Notes under the pieces: model-generated
The model's input: the letters and a program-made list of their open reading frames with translations, nothing else
Databases searched by the model: none
What the model was told of the DNA's origin: nothing
Translations under genes and position numbers: made by a program
In this document: positions 18,378-28,891 of the stretch, piece by piece
Layout of the letters: every line of letters starts with the position of its first letter
How positions within the stretch are numbered: position 1 is the stretch's first letter
Source of the DNA: Barnesiella sp. An55
Lineage (GTDB): Bacteria > Bacteroidota > Bacteroidia > Bacteroidales > Barnesiellaceae
Assembly: GCF_002161555.1 (NCBI RefSeq)
Contig: NZ_NFHZ01000002.1
Location: 62,001-126,000, forward strand
Length of the DNA stretch: 64,000 nt
Direction: 5' to 3'

Positions 18378-19595
18378 TTATCGAAACATTTTCACAACCC
18401 GTTGCAAGGCTGCGATAAAGGCGTCGGCCTCGGCCCGGGTATTATAGACGGCAAAAGACACCCGCACCGTGCCCTCGATACCGAGCGAGGCCATGAGCGG
18501 TTGAGCGCAATGGTGCCCCGTGCGCACGGCTACGCCAAGCTTGTCGAGCAACATGCCCATGTCGTAGTGGTGGATTCCATCGACCAGAAACGAGATGACC
18601 GAACTCTTGTGCGGCGAAGTGCCGAAGATGCGCATCCCCTCGATCTGCTCCATTTGAGCCGTGGTATATCGCAACAGTTCATTCTCGTGAGCGGCAATAA
18701 CCTCCAGCCCTATGCCATCGACATAGTCGAGTGCCGAGGCAAATGCGGCCGTTCCCACATAGTCGGGAGTACCGGCCTCGAACTTGAAGGGCAACTCACC
18801 AAAGGTAGTACCCGAGAAATCGACATGAGCAATCATCTCGCCGCCACCCTGGTAAGGCGGTATGGCATCGAGCCACTTCTCCTTGCCATAGAGTATGCCA
18901 ACTCCCGTGGGGCCATATACCTTGTGGGGCGAGAAGGCGTAAAAATCGGCATCGAGATCCTGCACATTCACCCGCAGGTGAGGTATCGCCTGGGCTCCAT
19001 CGACCAGCACCGGCACCCCTTGGGCATGGGCATAGGCAATCATCTCGCGCACCGGGTTGATGGTGCCCAGCACGTTGGATACATGAGCCACACACACCAG
19101 ACGGGTGTGCTCGTTGAAGAGTTGCTTATAGACATCGAGTTTGAGTTCGCCCCGCTCGTCGATGGGTACGACCCGCAACACGATTTTGCGTCGGCGTTGC
19201 AAAAGCTGCCACGGCACGATGTTGGCGTGGTGTTCCATCACGGTGAGTATTACCTCGTCGCCGTCGTGCAGAAACTCGTCACCAAACGACGAGGCCACCA
19301 GATTGATGGCTTCGGTCGTCCCCCGCGTAAAGACAATCTCGGCAGGCGAAGCGGCCCCGATAAACTGCTGCACCCGACGACGGGCCGCCTCATGAGCATC
19401 GGTAGCCTCCTGGCTGAGGGTATGTACCCCGCGATGCACGTTGGCATTGACCCGATAATAGGTATCGGCAATGTGATCGACCACGCAACGGGGAGTCTGC
19501 GAGGTAGCGGCGTTGTCCAGATAGACCAGCGGGCGCCCCGATACCTCCCGTTTCAATATAGGGAAATCTTCTCTTATCTTCTCGATATCCAACAT
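18378..19595 (-). CDS. sufS: Cysteine desulfurase SufS
   Basis: A 405-residue PLP-dependent enzyme that takes sulfur from cysteine for Fe-S cluster assembly. It belongs to the group II (SufS/CsdA) desulfurases: DNAATSQTP near the start, FTRGTTEAINLVA, the PLP-lysine segment AFSPHKVYGPTGVG, and the short active-site loop RTGHHCAQPLM holding the persulfide Cys. It is the last gene of cvpA-sufBCDS and begins 30 bases after sufD. A sulfur-accepting SufE or SufU is not in the window, so the partner must lie elsewhere. Confidence 0.95.
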   Translation of the reverse strand: MLDIEKIREDFPILKREVSGRPLVYLDNAATSQTPRCVVDHIADTYYRVNANVHRGVHTLSQEATDAHEAARRRVQQFIGAASPAEIVFTRGTTEAINLVASSFGDEFLHDGDEVILTVMEHHANIVPWQLLQRRRKIVLRVVPIDERGELKLDVYKQLFNEHTRLVCVAHVSNVLGTINPVREMIAYAHAQGVPVLVDGAQAIPHLRVNVQDLDADFYAFSPHKVYGPTGVGILYGKEKWLDAIPPYQGGGEMIAHVDFSGTTFGELPFKFEAGTPDYVGTAAFASALDYVDGIGLEVIAAHENELLRYTTAQMEQIEGMRIFGTSPHKSSVISFLVDGIHHYDMGMLLDKLGVAVRTGHHCAQPLMASLGIEGTVRVSFAVYNTRAEADAFIAALQRVVKMFR

Positions 19596-19625
19596 AGTGG
19601 CACTCCTTTCTCTTTTTTCGTTTTC

Positions 19626-20975
19626 TTATCGGCACGCCTGGCAACCCGAGCACTTGGCCAGCTCGCCACGGAACCGTTTCTCGACCAACTGACGCAACCG
19701 GTCTTTGAGGGCGTCGAGACGCACCTGCTCAATCACATCGTTGGTAAAGGCAAACATCAACAACATGCGGGCCTCGGCCTCGGGGATACCGCGCGAGCGC
19801 ATATAGAACAGAGCATTCTGGTCGAGCTGTCCTACGGTGGCACCGTGGCTGCACTTCACGTCGTCGGCATAAATCTCGAGCTGAGGTTTGGTGTACATCT
19901 TGGCCTGAGGCGAAGCACACAGGTTCTTGTTGCCCTGGTAGGCCTCGGTCTTCTGCGCCCCGTGCCGCACCAGTATCCGTCCGCAGAACGAGCCGCGGGC
20001 CGAATCGTTGAGTACATACTTGAACAGCTCGTTGCTGTGGCAGTGCGAAACGGCATGGTCGATAAACGTATAGGTATCAACCGACTGCTCCTTATCGACA
20101 ATGCCCATGCCGCAGAGCGACAGTTCGGCGTGCTCGCCGTCGAAGGTCGAGTAGTAGTTGCTGCGGGTCACCCCGTTGTGCAACACAATACCGTTGACCA
20201 ACACATTCGACCGGGCCCCCTGGCGCACAAACACCGAGGCAACCTTTGCCGTGTTCTCCGACGACTCTTCCATGTCGTAGTAGTCGAACACGGCATCGTC
20301 GTCAACAAAAATCTCGCACACCTGCGAGGCGAGGAACCGCACCGACGACTCGTCAGAGTGGTCGCACACCAGCAGTTTGGCCTGTGCCCCCTTGCCCACT
20401 ACGATGAGCAACCGGCGGTTGACCATGAAATCGACATTACCCCGCAGGATATTCACCAGCTGGATGGGCTTCTCGACCACCACCCCGTCGGGGATATAGA
20501 GGAAGAACCCGTCCTGGGCAAAGGCGGTGTTGAGCGCCACCGTGCCGTCGCGTTTCATATCGGCGGCCCGGCCATAGTAGCGGGCCACCAGTTGGGGATA
20601 TTGTTTCGCCATCTCGCAAAGGCTGCCGGCAAGAACCCCCTCGGGCAGCTTGCCTGCGGCCGGCTGAGCCTGGGCATAGAAGGTATCGTTTACCACAAAA
20701 TAGAGCAACGTGCTCAAGTTGGGCACATCGCAACGAAACACTTCATAGGGATTGATTTCGATATTGACCCGCCCCAGATTCAAACCATAGTCGGGGGCAT
20801 AGAGGGATTCGATATCGGTGCGGCGGAACTCCTCGTCCTTGAGCGTGGGCAGGCCCCGGCTCTCGAGCAGCGCTACCGCCTCGTCGCGCAGGGCGTTCAT
20901 CACCGGCGACGAATGGTCCGCAATCAAATTCTGCTGCGAATGATATAAATCTATATATTGCTGTACTGCACTCAT
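19626..20975 (-). CDS. sufD: Fe-S cluster assembly protein SufD
   Basis: A 449-residue scaffold subunit that pairs with SufB and SufC in Fe-S cluster assembly. It has the SufBD beta-helix core with ADDVKCSHGATVGQLD and the C-terminal helical segment RSRGIPEAEARMLLMFAF; the FIDH and CSHG His residues lie where the SufD cluster-assembly residues are expected. It lies between sufC (9 bases upstream) and sufS on one transcript. It ends in two Cys pairs, CSGCQAC, an unusual tail that could bind metal but is not part of the known SufD core. Confidence 0.93.
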   Translation of the reverse strand: MSAVQQYIDLYHSQQNLIADHSSPVMNALRDEAVALLESRGLPTLKDEEFRRTDIESLYAPDYGLNLGRVNIEINPYEVFRCDVPNLSTLLYFVVNDTFYAQAQPAAGKLPEGVLAGSLCEMAKQYPQLVARYYGRAADMKRDGTVALNTAFAQDGFFLYIPDGVVVEKPIQLVNILRGNVDFMVNRRLLIVVGKGAQAKLLVCDHSDESSVRFLASQVCEIFVDDDAVFDYYDMEESSENTAKVASVFVRQGARSNVLVNGIVLHNGVTRSNYYSTFDGEHAELSLCGMGIVDKEQSVDTYTFIDHAVSHCHSNELFKYVLNDSARGSFCGRILVRHGAQKTEAYQGNKNLCASPQAKMYTKPQLEIYADDVKCSHGATVGQLDQNALFYMRSRGIPEAEARMLLMFAFTNDVIEQVRLDALKDRLRQLVEKRFRGELAKCSGCQACR

Positions 20976-20984
20976 AACGCTCTC

Positions 20985-21740
20985 TTAAATTTCGCCCAAC
21001 TCTTTTTTAATCCAGTCATAGCCACGCTCCTCGAGCTCCAGCGCCAGTTCGGGTCCACCCGATTTCACGATGCGGCCCTTGTAGAGCACGTGTACGAAAT
21101 CGGGGGCGATGTAGTCGAGCAACCGCTGGTAGTGAGTGATGACGATTGTCGCGTTCTTCTCGCTCTTCAGTTTGTTCACACCCCCGGCCACGATGCGCAG
21201 GGCGTCGATGTCGAGACCACTGTCGGTCTCGTCGAGAATCGAGAGGCGGGGCTCCAGCATGGCCATCTGGAAAATCTCGTTGCGTTTTTTCTCACCACCC
21301 GAGAATCCTTCGTTGACCGAGCGGCTGGCCAGTTTGTTGTCGAGCTCGACAATCGCGCGCTTCTCGCGCATGAGCTTCAGGAAGTCGGTAGCCGAGAGGG
21401 GCTCGAGACCGCGGTACTTGCGCTGTTCGTTCACCGCCGTGCGCATGAAATTGACCATACTCACGCCCGGGATTTCGACCGGGTACTGAAAGCTCAGGAA
21501 GAGACCTTCGTGCGAACGGTCTTCGGGCGAGAGGGCCAACAGGTCTTTGCCATAAAACTCGACCGAACCGCGAGTAACCTCATAAGCGGGGTGACCGGTA
21601 AGTACGGCCGACAGGGTACTCTTGCCCGAGCCGTTGGGCCCCATGATGGCATGAACCTCACCCGGTTTTACCACGAGGTTGATTCCTTTCAATATCTCTT
21701 TGCCATTGATACTGGCATGTAAGTCTGTAATCTTCAACAT
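20985..21740 (-). CDS. sufC: Fe-S cluster assembly ATPase SufC
   Basis: A 251-residue ABC-type ATPase that drives conformational change of the SufB-SufD scaffold. Walker A is [11 protein letters not shown], the ABC signature is SGGEKKRNE, and Walker B is [16 protein letters not shown], which is the SufC-specific form with a Thr-Asp-Ser after the catalytic Glu. The length matches the family. It is the second suf gene, about 70 bases after sufB. Confidence 0.96.
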   Translation of the reverse strand: MLKITDLHASINGKEILKGINLVVKPGEVHAIMGPNGSGKSTLSAVLTGHPAYEVTRGSVEFYGKDLLALSPEDRSHEGLFLSFQYPVEIPGVSMVNFMRTAVNEQRKYRGLEPLSATDFLKLMREKRAIVELDNKLASRSVNEGFSGGEKKRNEIFQMAMLEPRLSILDETDSGLDIDALRIVAGGVNKLKSEKNATIVITHYQRLLDYIAPDFVHVLYKGRIVKSGGPELALELEERGYDWIKKELGEI

Positions 21741-21811
21741 AGATATCTGATTTTATTTTTTTCTTTTTCAATATACTGTCCTCACCCCTCGGATGAGTTG
21801 GCGCAGGACTA

Positions 21812-23269
21812 TTATCCCACCGACCCCTCGAGCGATATCTGCAACAGTTTCTGAGCCTCTACGGCAAACTCCATGGGCAACTTGTTCATCACCTCCTTGG
21901 CATAGCCGTTGACGATAAGGCCCACGGCGTCTTCGGTGGGGATGCCCCGCTGGTTGCAGTAGAAGATTTGGTCTTCGTTGATCTTCGAAGTGGTAGCCTC
22001 GTGCTCTACGATGGCCGTGTCGTTCTGGATATCCATATAGGGGAAGGTGTGCGCACCGCAGTCGGAGCTGAGCAACAGGCTGTCGCACTGGGTAAAGTTG
22101 CGGGCATTCTCGGCACCGGGCAAAACCTTGACGAGGCCCCGGTAGCTGTTTTGGCTGCGGCCGGCCGAGATACCCTTCGACACGATGGTACTGCGCGTAT
22201 TCTTGCCGATGTGTATCATCTTGGTTCCCGTGTCGGCCTGTTGGTAGTTGTTGGTCACGGCCACCGAGTAGAATTCGCCCACCGAATGGTCTCCGGCCAG
22301 TACGCAACTGGGGTATTTCCAGGTGATGGCCGAACCGGTCTCGACCTGAGTCCACGACAGCTTCGAGTGGTCGCCCTTGCACATGCCTCGCTTGGTAACA
22401 AAGTTGTAGATACCGCCTTTCCCCTCCTTGTCGCCGGGATACCAGTTCTGCACGGTCGAGTATTTCACCTCGGCACGGTCGTGCACCACAATCTCGACGA
22501 TGGCGGCGTGCAGTTGGTTCTCGTCGCGCATGGGAGCCGTACACCCCTCGAGGTAGCTCACGTAGCTGTCGTCGTCGGCCACGATGAGTGTGCGTTCAAA
22601 CTGGCCGGTATTGGCGGCATTGATGCGGAAGTAGGTCGAGAGCTCCATGGGGCAACGTACCCCCTTGGGTATATAGACAAACGACCCGTCGCTGAAGACG
22701 GCCGAATTGAGCGCGGCAAAGAAGTTGTCGCGATACGACACAACCGAACCCAGGTAGCGTTTCACCAAATCGGGGTAGTCTTTCACCGCTTCGCTGAAGG
22801 AGCAAAAGATGACACCCAGCTCGGCCAACTTCTCCTTGAAGGTGGTGCGCACCGACACACTGTCCATCACGGCATCGACCGCTATCCCCGAGAGCTTCAT
22901 CTGCTCCTCGAGCGAGATGCCCAGCTTGTCGAAGGTCTTGCGCAGCTCGGGATCTACCTCCTCGAGGCTCTTGGGAGCCTGCTTGGTCTTGGGAGCGGCA
23001 TAGTAGCTGATGGCCTGGTAGTCGATCTCGGGGATAGTCAAGTGTGCCCAGTGAGGCATCTCGAGGGTTTTCCAGTAGGCATAGGCCTTGAGCCGGAACT
23101 CGAGCAGCCACTCGGGCTCGCCCTTCTTCTGCGAGATATGCCGGATGATATCCTCGCTCAGTCCTTTGGGAATAATATCGGTCTCGATATCGGTTACGAA
23201 ACCGTATTTATACTCGTTAGCGGTAACGTCGTTTAATATTTCATTTGGATTATCCTGTTTCATTTTCAA
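21812..23269 (-). CDS. sufB: Fe-S cluster assembly protein SufB
   Basis: A 485-residue scaffold protein, the core of the SufBCD complex. Visible signatures include [27 protein letters not shown], and [14 protein letters not shown], whose Cys corresponds to the E. coli SufB Cys that receives sulfur. The start codon overlaps the stop of the preceding cvpA-like gene in an ATGA arrangement, so the two are translationally coupled. It leads the suf genes. Confidence 0.96.
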   Translation of the reverse strand: MKMKQDNPNEILNDVTANEYKYGFVTDIETDIIPKGLSEDIIRHISQKKGEPEWLLEFRLKAYAYWKTLEMPHWAHLTIPEIDYQAISYYAAPKTKQAPKSLEEVDPELRKTFDKLGISLEEQMKLSGIAVDAVMDSVSVRTTFKEKLAELGVIFCSFSEAVKDYPDLVKRYLGSVVSYRDNFFAALNSAVFSDGSFVYIPKGVRCPMELSTYFRINAANTGQFERTLIVADDDSYVSYLEGCTAPMRDENQLHAAIVEIVVHDRAEVKYSTVQNWYPGDKEGKGGIYNFVTKRGMCKGDHSKLSWTQVETGSAITWKYPSCVLAGDHSVGEFYSVAVTNNYQQADTGTKMIHIGKNTRSTIVSKGISAGRSQNSYRGLVKVLPGAENARNFTQCDSLLLSSDCGAHTFPYMDIQNDTAIVEHEATTSKINEDQIFYCNQRGIPTEDAVGLIVNGYAKEVMNKLPMEFAVEAQKLLQISLEGSVG

Positions 23270-23838
23270 TCGGCTTTACAATTTTCACAACAGAGATAGG
23301 GGTCGCCATACACCAAAGGGATAAACAACCGAGAGTCGGGTTTGTTCCCGGCAGCCAACTGCTCCTGGGCAATTGCAAAAAGTGCCGGTGCCACACGCAA
23401 CGTGTATTGATAACAATGCGACGCCATCGCGTCGTGCGTCGGGAGCAGATGAATCTTGCTATTGATGATATGGACAATATTTAATACTATACTCAAAATA
23501 ACCAGGTATTTGAAGGCCCCGAACAGAGCTCCGCCCAAACGGTCGAGCCACCCCAGTGCCACCTGATGGGAGATGTGGTGTACCAGCTTCATCAACTGCA
23601 AACATACCAGATAGACCACCAGGAAGAGCAACGAATAGGCAACGATGCGACTTACCCCTGTGGGCATGTCGAACATCTGCTGCAACAACGAGCCGAACGG
23701 ACGTCCAAACAGCCGTGCCACCAGTATGCCCATGACCAAACCGCCCAACGAACCCAACTGGCGGAATATCCCCCTGATGAGTCCATACAAGGCGCCCACG
23801 AGCACAATCAGCACTATGATAAAATCGATATAGTTCAT
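23266..23838 (-). CDS. CvpA family membrane protein
   Basis: A 190-residue protein with four predicted membrane helices ([20 protein letters not shown], then segments near 30-50, 65-85 and 105-125) matching the colicin V production (CvpA) family. Family members are linked to envelope integrity and bile resistance in other bacteria, but the molecular activity is unknown. The C-terminal region after residue 130 is soluble and contains two Cys near the end (CCENC). Its stop overlaps the sufB start by 4 bases, and a -7 box (TAATTTTG on this strand, 23870-23877) upstream likely drives the whole cvpA-suf operon. Confidence 0.8.
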   Translation of the reverse strand: MNYIDFIIVLIVLVGALYGLIRGIFRQLGSLGGLVMGILVARLFGRPFGSLLQQMFDMPTGVSRIVAYSLLFLVVYLVCLQLMKLVHHISHQVALGWLDRLGGALFGAFKYLVILSIVLNIVHIINSKIHLLPTHDAMASHCYQYTLRVAPALFAIAQEQLAAGNKPDSRLFIPLVYGDPYLCCENCKAD

Positions 23839-23936
23839 CGTCGTTTCGACACGGGTTTATTTAGTGGTGCAAAATTACTTCTTTTATTTTGAATAGCCGT
23901 GTTTTGGGTCTTATTATCCGTTAAATACGATAAACA

Positions 23937-23965
23937 AAGGCCACCCCGCAACACGGGGCAGCCTT
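23937..23965 (-). terminator. Terminator of the rimP-nusA-infB operon
   Basis: A hairpin with AAGGC/GCCTT and CCCCG/CGGGG paired segments lies 27 bases after the infB stop. On the minus strand it is followed by TTTGTTTAT, a modest T-rich tail. Confidence 0.7.
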
Positions 23966-23991
23966 GCTATGATATTCAAAGCCCTCGGGGC

Positions 23992-26904
23992 TTACAGGGT
24001 TTTCTTTACTTCCACCTCTTCGTAGGCTTCCACCAGGTCGCCCACTTTCACATCGTTGTAGTTGGCTATGTTCAAACCACACTCGAAACCGGTGGTCACC
24101 TCTTTGACATCGTCTTTGAAACGCTTCAACGAACCCAAATCGCCGCTGAAGATAACGATACCGTCGCGGATAAGACGAACCTTGCTCGAACGTTTGATCT
24201 TGCCCTCTTTCACGATACAGCCGGCAACCGTGCCCACCTTGGTAATGTGGTAGGTCTCCAGAACCTCGGCCGTACCTTGAATCTCTTCCTTGATTTCGGG
24301 CGACAACATACCCTCCATGGCCGACTTCACCTCTTCGATGGCATCGTAGATAATCGAGTAGAGACGAATGTCCACACCCTCTTTCTCGGCCAACCGACGG
24401 GCGGCTACCGAAGGACGCACCTGGAAGCCGATGATGACGGCGTTGGAGGCGGCAGCCAGCGTAACATCCGACTCGGATATCTGACCCACGGCCTTGTGCA
24501 GCACGTTGATTTGAATCTCGGGAGTGGAGAGTTTGATGAGCGAGTCACTCAAAGCCTCGACCGAACCATCCACATCGCCCTTGACTACCAGGTTCAACTC
24601 CTGGAAGTTGCCCACGGCGATACGACGGCCTATGTCGTCGAGAGTGAGCAGCTTGTGGGTGCGCAAGCCCAACTCACGCTGCAGCTGCTCGCGCTTGTTG
24701 GCAATCTCGCGGGCCTCTTGCTCGGTGTCCATCACATGGAAGGTATCACCGGCCTGGGGAGCACCGTTCAAACCGAGTATCTGCACCGGAGCCGACGGGC
24801 CGGCCGAATCGATGCGCACGTTACGCTCGTTGAACATGGCCTTTACCTTGCCGTGGTTGGTACCGGCCAGCACCACATCGCCCTTGTGCAGGGTTCCGTT
24901 CTGTACCAGTACGGTGGCCACATAACCGCGACCTTTGTCGAGGGTCGATTCGATAATCGAACCTACGGCCTTGCGGTTGGGGTTGGCCTTCAGGTCGAGC
25001 AACTCGGCCTCAAGCAGCACCTTCTCCATGAGTTCATGTACACCGGTACCCTTCTTGGCCGAGATCTCTTGCGACTGATACTTGCCGCCCCAGTCCTCGA
25101 CCAGGTAGTTCATGTTGGCCAACTCTTCCTTAATCTTGTCGGGGTTGGCATTGGGTTTATCGATTTTGTTGATGGCAAAGACGATGGGCACACCCGCTGC
25201 CGAAGCATGGTTGATAGCCTCGACCGTCTGGGGCATCACGTTGTCGTCGGCGGCCACGATGATGATGGCGATATCGGTCATCTGGGCACCACGGGCACGC
25301 ATGGCGGTAAAGGCCTCGTGACCCGGCGTATCGAGGAAGGTGATACGACGGCCGTCGTCGAGCTTCACGTTGTAGGCACCGATGTGCTGGGTGATACCAC
25401 CGGCCTCACCGGCAATCACGTTGGAGTTGCGAATGTAGTCGAGCAACGAAGTTTTACCGTGGTCCACGTGACCCATCACGGTGACTACCGGCGGACGCGA
25501 CTGCAAGTCTTCCTCCTTGTCTTCCTCCTCGTGAATGGCCTCGACAACCTCGGCACTTACATACTCGGTCTTGAAGCCGAACTCTTCGGCCACAATATTG
25601 ATGGTCTCGGCATCGAGCCGCTGGTTGATCGACACCATGATGCCGATGCTCATGCAGGTAGCGATTACCTCGTTTACGGGGACATTCATCATCGAAGCCA
25701 GGTCGTTGGCCGTTACAAACTCGGTCAATTTCAACACCTTGCTCTCGGCCTCTTCCATCTCGGCGAGTTCGCGCTCGCGGTTGGTATAGGCTTCCCGTTT
25801 CTCTTTACGCCACTTGGCCGATTTCTTCTGACCCTTGGTAGTGAGGCGAGCCAGAGTCTCCTTGATCTGTTTCTGTACGTCCTCTTCGCTTACCTCGGCC
25901 TTGATGGGACGTTGTTTCTGCTTGTTGGGCTTATTATTGTTACCTCCGTTGTTCTTGCCGTTTCCGCCACGAGCCGGCTGATTGCCGCCCATCGACGAAA
26001 TGCTCTTGGAGATATCGACTTTCTCTTTGTTGATGCGCTGGCGTTTACGACGCTCACCGCCCTGAGTATTGGCATCTTCGCCATTGCCCGTGGTTGACTT
26101 GTGAGCCTCCTGGCGCTGTTTCTCCTTGTTCTCACGCTCCTTGCGCTTCTCCTCCTTGCTCTTTTTCTTGGGGCGAGTCTGCTGATTGAGTGCGTCGAGG
26201 TCGATACGGCCCACCACATTGATATTCGAGGTGAAGGAGGGACGACCCAGAGTAAACACTTCGTCGTCGTGCTTTTCGTCACCATGCGATTCTTGGGCGG
26301 GAGCAGCGGGAGATTCCTGCTTTTTCGCAGGCTCGGCAGGAGCCTGAGCTTCGGCAGCCGGAGCAGGAGCCGGTTTCTGCGGCTCGGCAGGAGCAGCTGG
26401 CCGGACAGGTTGAGCGGGAGCCTCGGCCTGGGGTTTTACCTCCACAGGCTTGGGAGCAACCTCTTTCTTCTCCTCGACCGGTTTCTCCACGGGTTTGGGC
26501 TCCTCTTTTTTCTCGACGGGAGTTTCCTGATGCTTGCCGTGGTCGGCCGATTTGGGCCGATTAAGGGCGTCGAGGTCGAGATGTCCTACCACTTTGGGAC
26601 GCTGAGGCTCGGGTATAATCGTTTTCAACTCTTTCGATTCTTCCTTGGCGGCAGCCTCTTTCTTCTCCTCGGCCTCGGCAGCAGCCTTGATCTTCTCTTT
26701 ATGCCGCTCAAGGCTGATACTTTCCGACTCGAGTTTCAGATTCTTATCCTTACTGAACTCCTTCACGAGCAGCGCATACTGTTCGTCGGTTATCTTGGCA
26801 TTGGGGTTAGCCTCTACCGTGAAACCTTTCTTTTGCAGGAACTCGACAGCCGTCTGGATTCCCACATTCAAATCTCTTGCTACTTTATTTAACCTTATCG
26901 ACAT
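23992..26904 (-). CDS. infB: Translation initiation factor IF-2
   Basis: A 970-residue GTPase that brings initiator tRNA to the ribosome. The start at 26904 ([20 protein letters not shown]) is the canonical IF2 N-domain start; the open frame runs 28 codons further upstream without meaning. Residues about 85-400 are a long charged linker rich in Lys, Glu, Pro and Ala. The GTPase domain opens with [12 protein letters not shown] near residue 472, followed by DTPGHEAF and NKIDKP. The C-terminal part binds fMet-tRNA. Third gene of rimP-nusA-infB, 90 bases after nusA. Confidence 0.97.
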   Translation of the reverse strand: MSIRLNKVARDLNVGIQTAVEFLQKKGFTVEANPNAKITDEQYALLVKEFSKDKNLKLESESISLERHKEKIKAAAEAEEKKEAAAKEESKELKTIIPEPQRPKVVGHLDLDALNRPKSADHGKHQETPVEKKEEPKPVEKPVEEKKEVAPKPVEVKPQAEAPAQPVRPAAPAEPQKPAPAPAAEAQAPAEPAKKQESPAAPAQESHGDEKHDDEVFTLGRPSFTSNINVVGRIDLDALNQQTRPKKKSKEEKRKERENKEKQRQEAHKSTTGNGEDANTQGGERRKRQRINKEKVDISKSISSMGGNQPARGGNGKNNGGNNNKPNKQKQRPIKAEVSEEDVQKQIKETLARLTTKGQKKSAKWRKEKREAYTNRERELAEMEEAESKVLKLTEFVTANDLASMMNVPVNEVIATCMSIGIMVSINQRLDAETINIVAEEFGFKTEYVSAEVVEAIHEEEDKEEDLQSRPPVVTVMGHVDHGKTSLLDYIRNSNVIAGEAGGITQHIGAYNVKLDDGRRITFLDTPGHEAFTAMRARGAQMTDIAIIIVAADDNVMPQTVEAINHASAAGVPIVFAINKIDKPNANPDKIKEELANMNYLVEDWGGKYQSQEISAKKGTGVHELMEKVLLEAELLDLKANPNRKAVGSIIESTLDKGRGYVATVLVQNGTLHKGDVVLAGTNHGKVKAMFNERNVRIDSAGPSAPVQILGLNGAPQAGDTFHVMDTEQEAREIANKREQLQRELGLRTHKLLTLDDIGRRIAVGNFQELNLVVKGDVDGSVEALSDSLIKLSTPEIQINVLHKAVGQISESDVTLAAASNAVIIGFQVRPSVAARRLAEKEGVDIRLYSIIYDAIEEVKSAMEGMLSPEIKEEIQGTAEVLETYHITKVGTVAGCIVKEGKIKRSSKVRLIRDGIVIFSGDLGSLKRFKDDVKEVTTGFECGLNIANYNDVKVGDLVEAYEEVEVKKTL

Positions 26905-26993
26905 ACTCAGTTTTAGTTTATATATAATGGAAGAATGAAAAGGTGCCTTTCCCGAAGGCACAAGGGCTCGCGCCAGGCAGCCCTCCAAGCGGA

Positions 26994-28247
26994 TTATTCT
27001 TCAAACTCCGCTTTGAGAATAGAGAGGACCTCGTCAACGGTGCTCTCTTCGAGATCGGCTTTCTCGATCAAGGTCTCGCGCGGCAAAGCCAGCACGCTCT
27101 TGGCCGTAGCGCAACCGATACCCTTCAAGGCCTCGATAACCCAGTCGTCGATTTCGTCTCTGAACTCGTCGAGATAGATATCCTCCTCTTCTTCCTCGTC
27201 GATGTCGCGATATACATCGATGTTATAGCCGGTGAGCATACAGGCCAGCTTGATATTCAAACCACCCTTACCGATTGCCAGTGAAACCTCTTCGGGTTTG
27301 AGGAATACCTCGGCCTTCTTCTCCTCCTCGTTCAAACGGATGGACGAGATTTTGGCGGGGCTCAAGGCACGCTGTATGAACAGCGAGGGGTTGGAGGTGT
27401 AGTTGATCACGTCGATATTCTCGTTGCGCAACTCGCGCACGATGCCATGGATGCGCGAACCCTTCACACCCACGCAGGCTCCTACGGGGTCGATGCGGTC
27501 GTCATACGACTCGACGGCGATTTTGGCGCGTTCGCCGGGGATACGGGCAATGGCCCGGATGAGGATGAGCCCGTCGTGAATCTCGGGCACCTCGAGTTCG
27601 AAGAGGCGACGCAGGAAATCGTTCGACGTGCGCGACACGATAATCTTGGGGTTGTTGTTCTTGTTATCGACATCGAGCACCACAGCCCGCACGGTCTCGC
27701 CCTTGCGGTAGAAGTCCGACGGAATCTGCTCGGTCTTGGGCAACAGCAACTCGTTGTTGTCGTCGTCGATGAGCAACATCTCCTTTTTCCAAATCTGATA
27801 AACCTCGGCGCTTACCAGTTCGCCTATTTTATCTTTGTACTTATTGTAAATGGCATCTTTCTGCAAATCGAGAATCTTCGAAGCCAGCGTCTGGCGCAGG
27901 TTCAAAATGGCACGACGGCCGAACTTCTCGAAGTGAACCTCGTCGGTCATCTCCTCGCCTACCTCAAAGTCGGGGTCGGTCTTGCGGGCCTCCGAGAGCG
28001 ATACTTGCAGGTTGCTGTCGGTCACGGCACCATCCTCTACAATCTCGCGGTTACGCCATATTTCAAAATCGCCCTTGGTAGGGTTCACGATTATATCGAA
28101 ATTTTCATCGGTCCCGAACATCTTTGCCAACACATTCCGGAAAGATTCTTCCAGCACACTGATCATCGTGGTTATCTCGATGTTCTTCAACTCTTTGAAC
28201 TCAGCAAAGGTATCGACCATGCTTACGGGTTCCTCTTTTTTTGCCAT
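26994..28247 (-). CDS. nusA: Transcription termination/antitermination factor NusA
   Basis: A 417-residue RNA polymerase-binding factor. It has the N-terminal NusA domain (to about residue 130), an S1 domain ([20 protein letters not shown]), and two KH domains with the signature [18 protein letters not shown] and [13 protein letters not shown]. The C terminus is short, with an acidic [13 protein letters not shown] stretch and one helix-hairpin region, rather than the two acidic repeats of E. coli NusA. It starts 1 base after rimP on the same transcript. An attenuator-like hairpin in the operon leader may allow NusA feedback. Confidence 0.96.
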   Translation of the reverse strand: MAKKEEPVSMVDTFAEFKELKNIEITTMISVLEESFRNVLAKMFGTDENFDIIVNPTKGDFEIWRNREIVEDGAVTDSNLQVSLSEARKTDPDFEVGEEMTDEVHFEKFGRRAILNLRQTLASKILDLQKDAIYNKYKDKIGELVSAEVYQIWKKEMLLIDDDNNELLLPKTEQIPSDFYRKGETVRAVVLDVDNKNNNPKIIVSRTSNDFLRRLFELEVPEIHDGLILIRAIARIPGERAKIAVESYDDRIDPVGACVGVKGSRIHGIVRELRNENIDVINYTSNPSLFIQRALSPAKISSIRLNEEEKKAEVFLKPEEVSLAIGKGGLNIKLACMLTGYNIDVYRDIDEEEEEDIYLDEFRDEIDDWVIEALKGIGCATAKSVLALPRETLIEKADLEESTVDEVLSILKAEFEE

Positions 28248-28248
28248 A

Positions 28249-28716
28249 TTATTTAAATCTGATTAGATATTTTGTATATTTTATTTCATCGTATCCCAAG
28301 GTACAGTCCTCTTCCACCTCCACTTTGCGTTTGCTGGTTTCGCTCTTCACCTTCTTGGTCACCGTCACGACAAACCGGTCGGGGTCGGCACTCTTCAGCA
28401 CGCCCGACAACTTGCGACCGTCTTTGGTCAACACTTCGACCTCGTTGCCGATATTTTTCTTGTACTGTGCCAACACTTTGAAGGGCGAGGTAATTCCGGC
28501 CGAACCGACCTCGAGTTCATAATCCTCGACGTCACGGTCGAGTTTCGACTCCAGAAAACGGTGCAGAGCCACACAGCGATCTATGTCCACCCCCTCTTCA
28601 TTGTCGATTTCTACTACCAGTACATTATCGGGCTTTACCTCTACATCGACCAAGAAACAGTCGGTTCCTGCCAACCCCTCTTCGACCAATGCTTCTAACT
28701 CTTTTTTGTCTATCAT
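28249..28716 (-). CDS. rimP: Ribosome maturation factor RimP
   Basis: A 155-residue protein required for maturation of the 30S subunit. It has the N-terminal domain with FLVDVEVKPDNVLVVEIDNE and VDIDRCVALHRFLESKLD, then VEDYELEVGSAGITSPFK, which is the diagnostic RimP segment (E-V-S-SPG in E. coli, here EVGSAGI), and a C-terminal SH3-like barrel. First gene of rimP-nusA-infB. A promoter and a hairpin followed by seven T lie in the 60-base leader. Confidence 0.94.
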   Translation of the reverse strand: MIDKKELEALVEEGLAGTDCFLVDVEVKPDNVLVVEIDNEEGVDIDRCVALHRFLESKLDRDVEDYELEVGSAGITSPFKVLAQYKKNIGNEVEVLTKDGRKLSGVLKSADPDRFVVTVTKKVKSETSKRKVEVEEDCTLGYDEIKYTKYLIRFK

Positions 28717-28732
28717 AACGGTTGTTGTAGTG

Positions 28733-28762
28733 AAAAAAACGAGGGGACATCATTGCCCCCTC
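28733..28762 (-). promoter_or_regulatory. Attenuator-like hairpin in the rimP-nusA-infB leader
   Basis: On the minus strand GAGGGG (28762-28757) and CCCCTC (28746-28741) pair around a 10-base loop and are followed by G and seven T (28739-28733). This intrinsic-terminator shape lies downstream of the operon promoter and 16 bases before the rimP start, so it must be read through for the operon to be expressed. Confidence 0.6.
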
Positions 28763-28779
28763 TTCCATTCCTATCGCCG

Positions 28780-28810
28780 CAAAGATAGTACAATATTATA
28801 TAATACACAA
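28780..28810 (-). promoter_or_regulatory. Promoter of rimP-nusA-infB
   Basis: On the minus strand TTG (28810-28808) and TATCTTTG (28787-28780) are spaced by 20 bases, a strong Bacteroidetes-type promoter. Transcription would start near 28773. Confidence 0.7.
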
Positions 28811-28891
28811 CTCTACCGGCCCAAGCGGGCTCGAAATAGAATATTTCGCACCTATAATTTAAATATTTTTTGCATTATACAGCTTTATTTA

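Noticed and set aside
18402-20948. 848-codon open frame on the plus strand opposite sufS and sufD
   Set aside because: It lies antisense to two clear genes with matching family motifs; its translation is rich in His, Arg and Gly without any domain. Long antisense frames arise here from the codon composition.
23899-26097. 732-codon open frame opposite infB
   Set aside because: Shadow of the IF-2 gene, whose GTPase motifs are unambiguous on the minus strand; the translation shows no motif.
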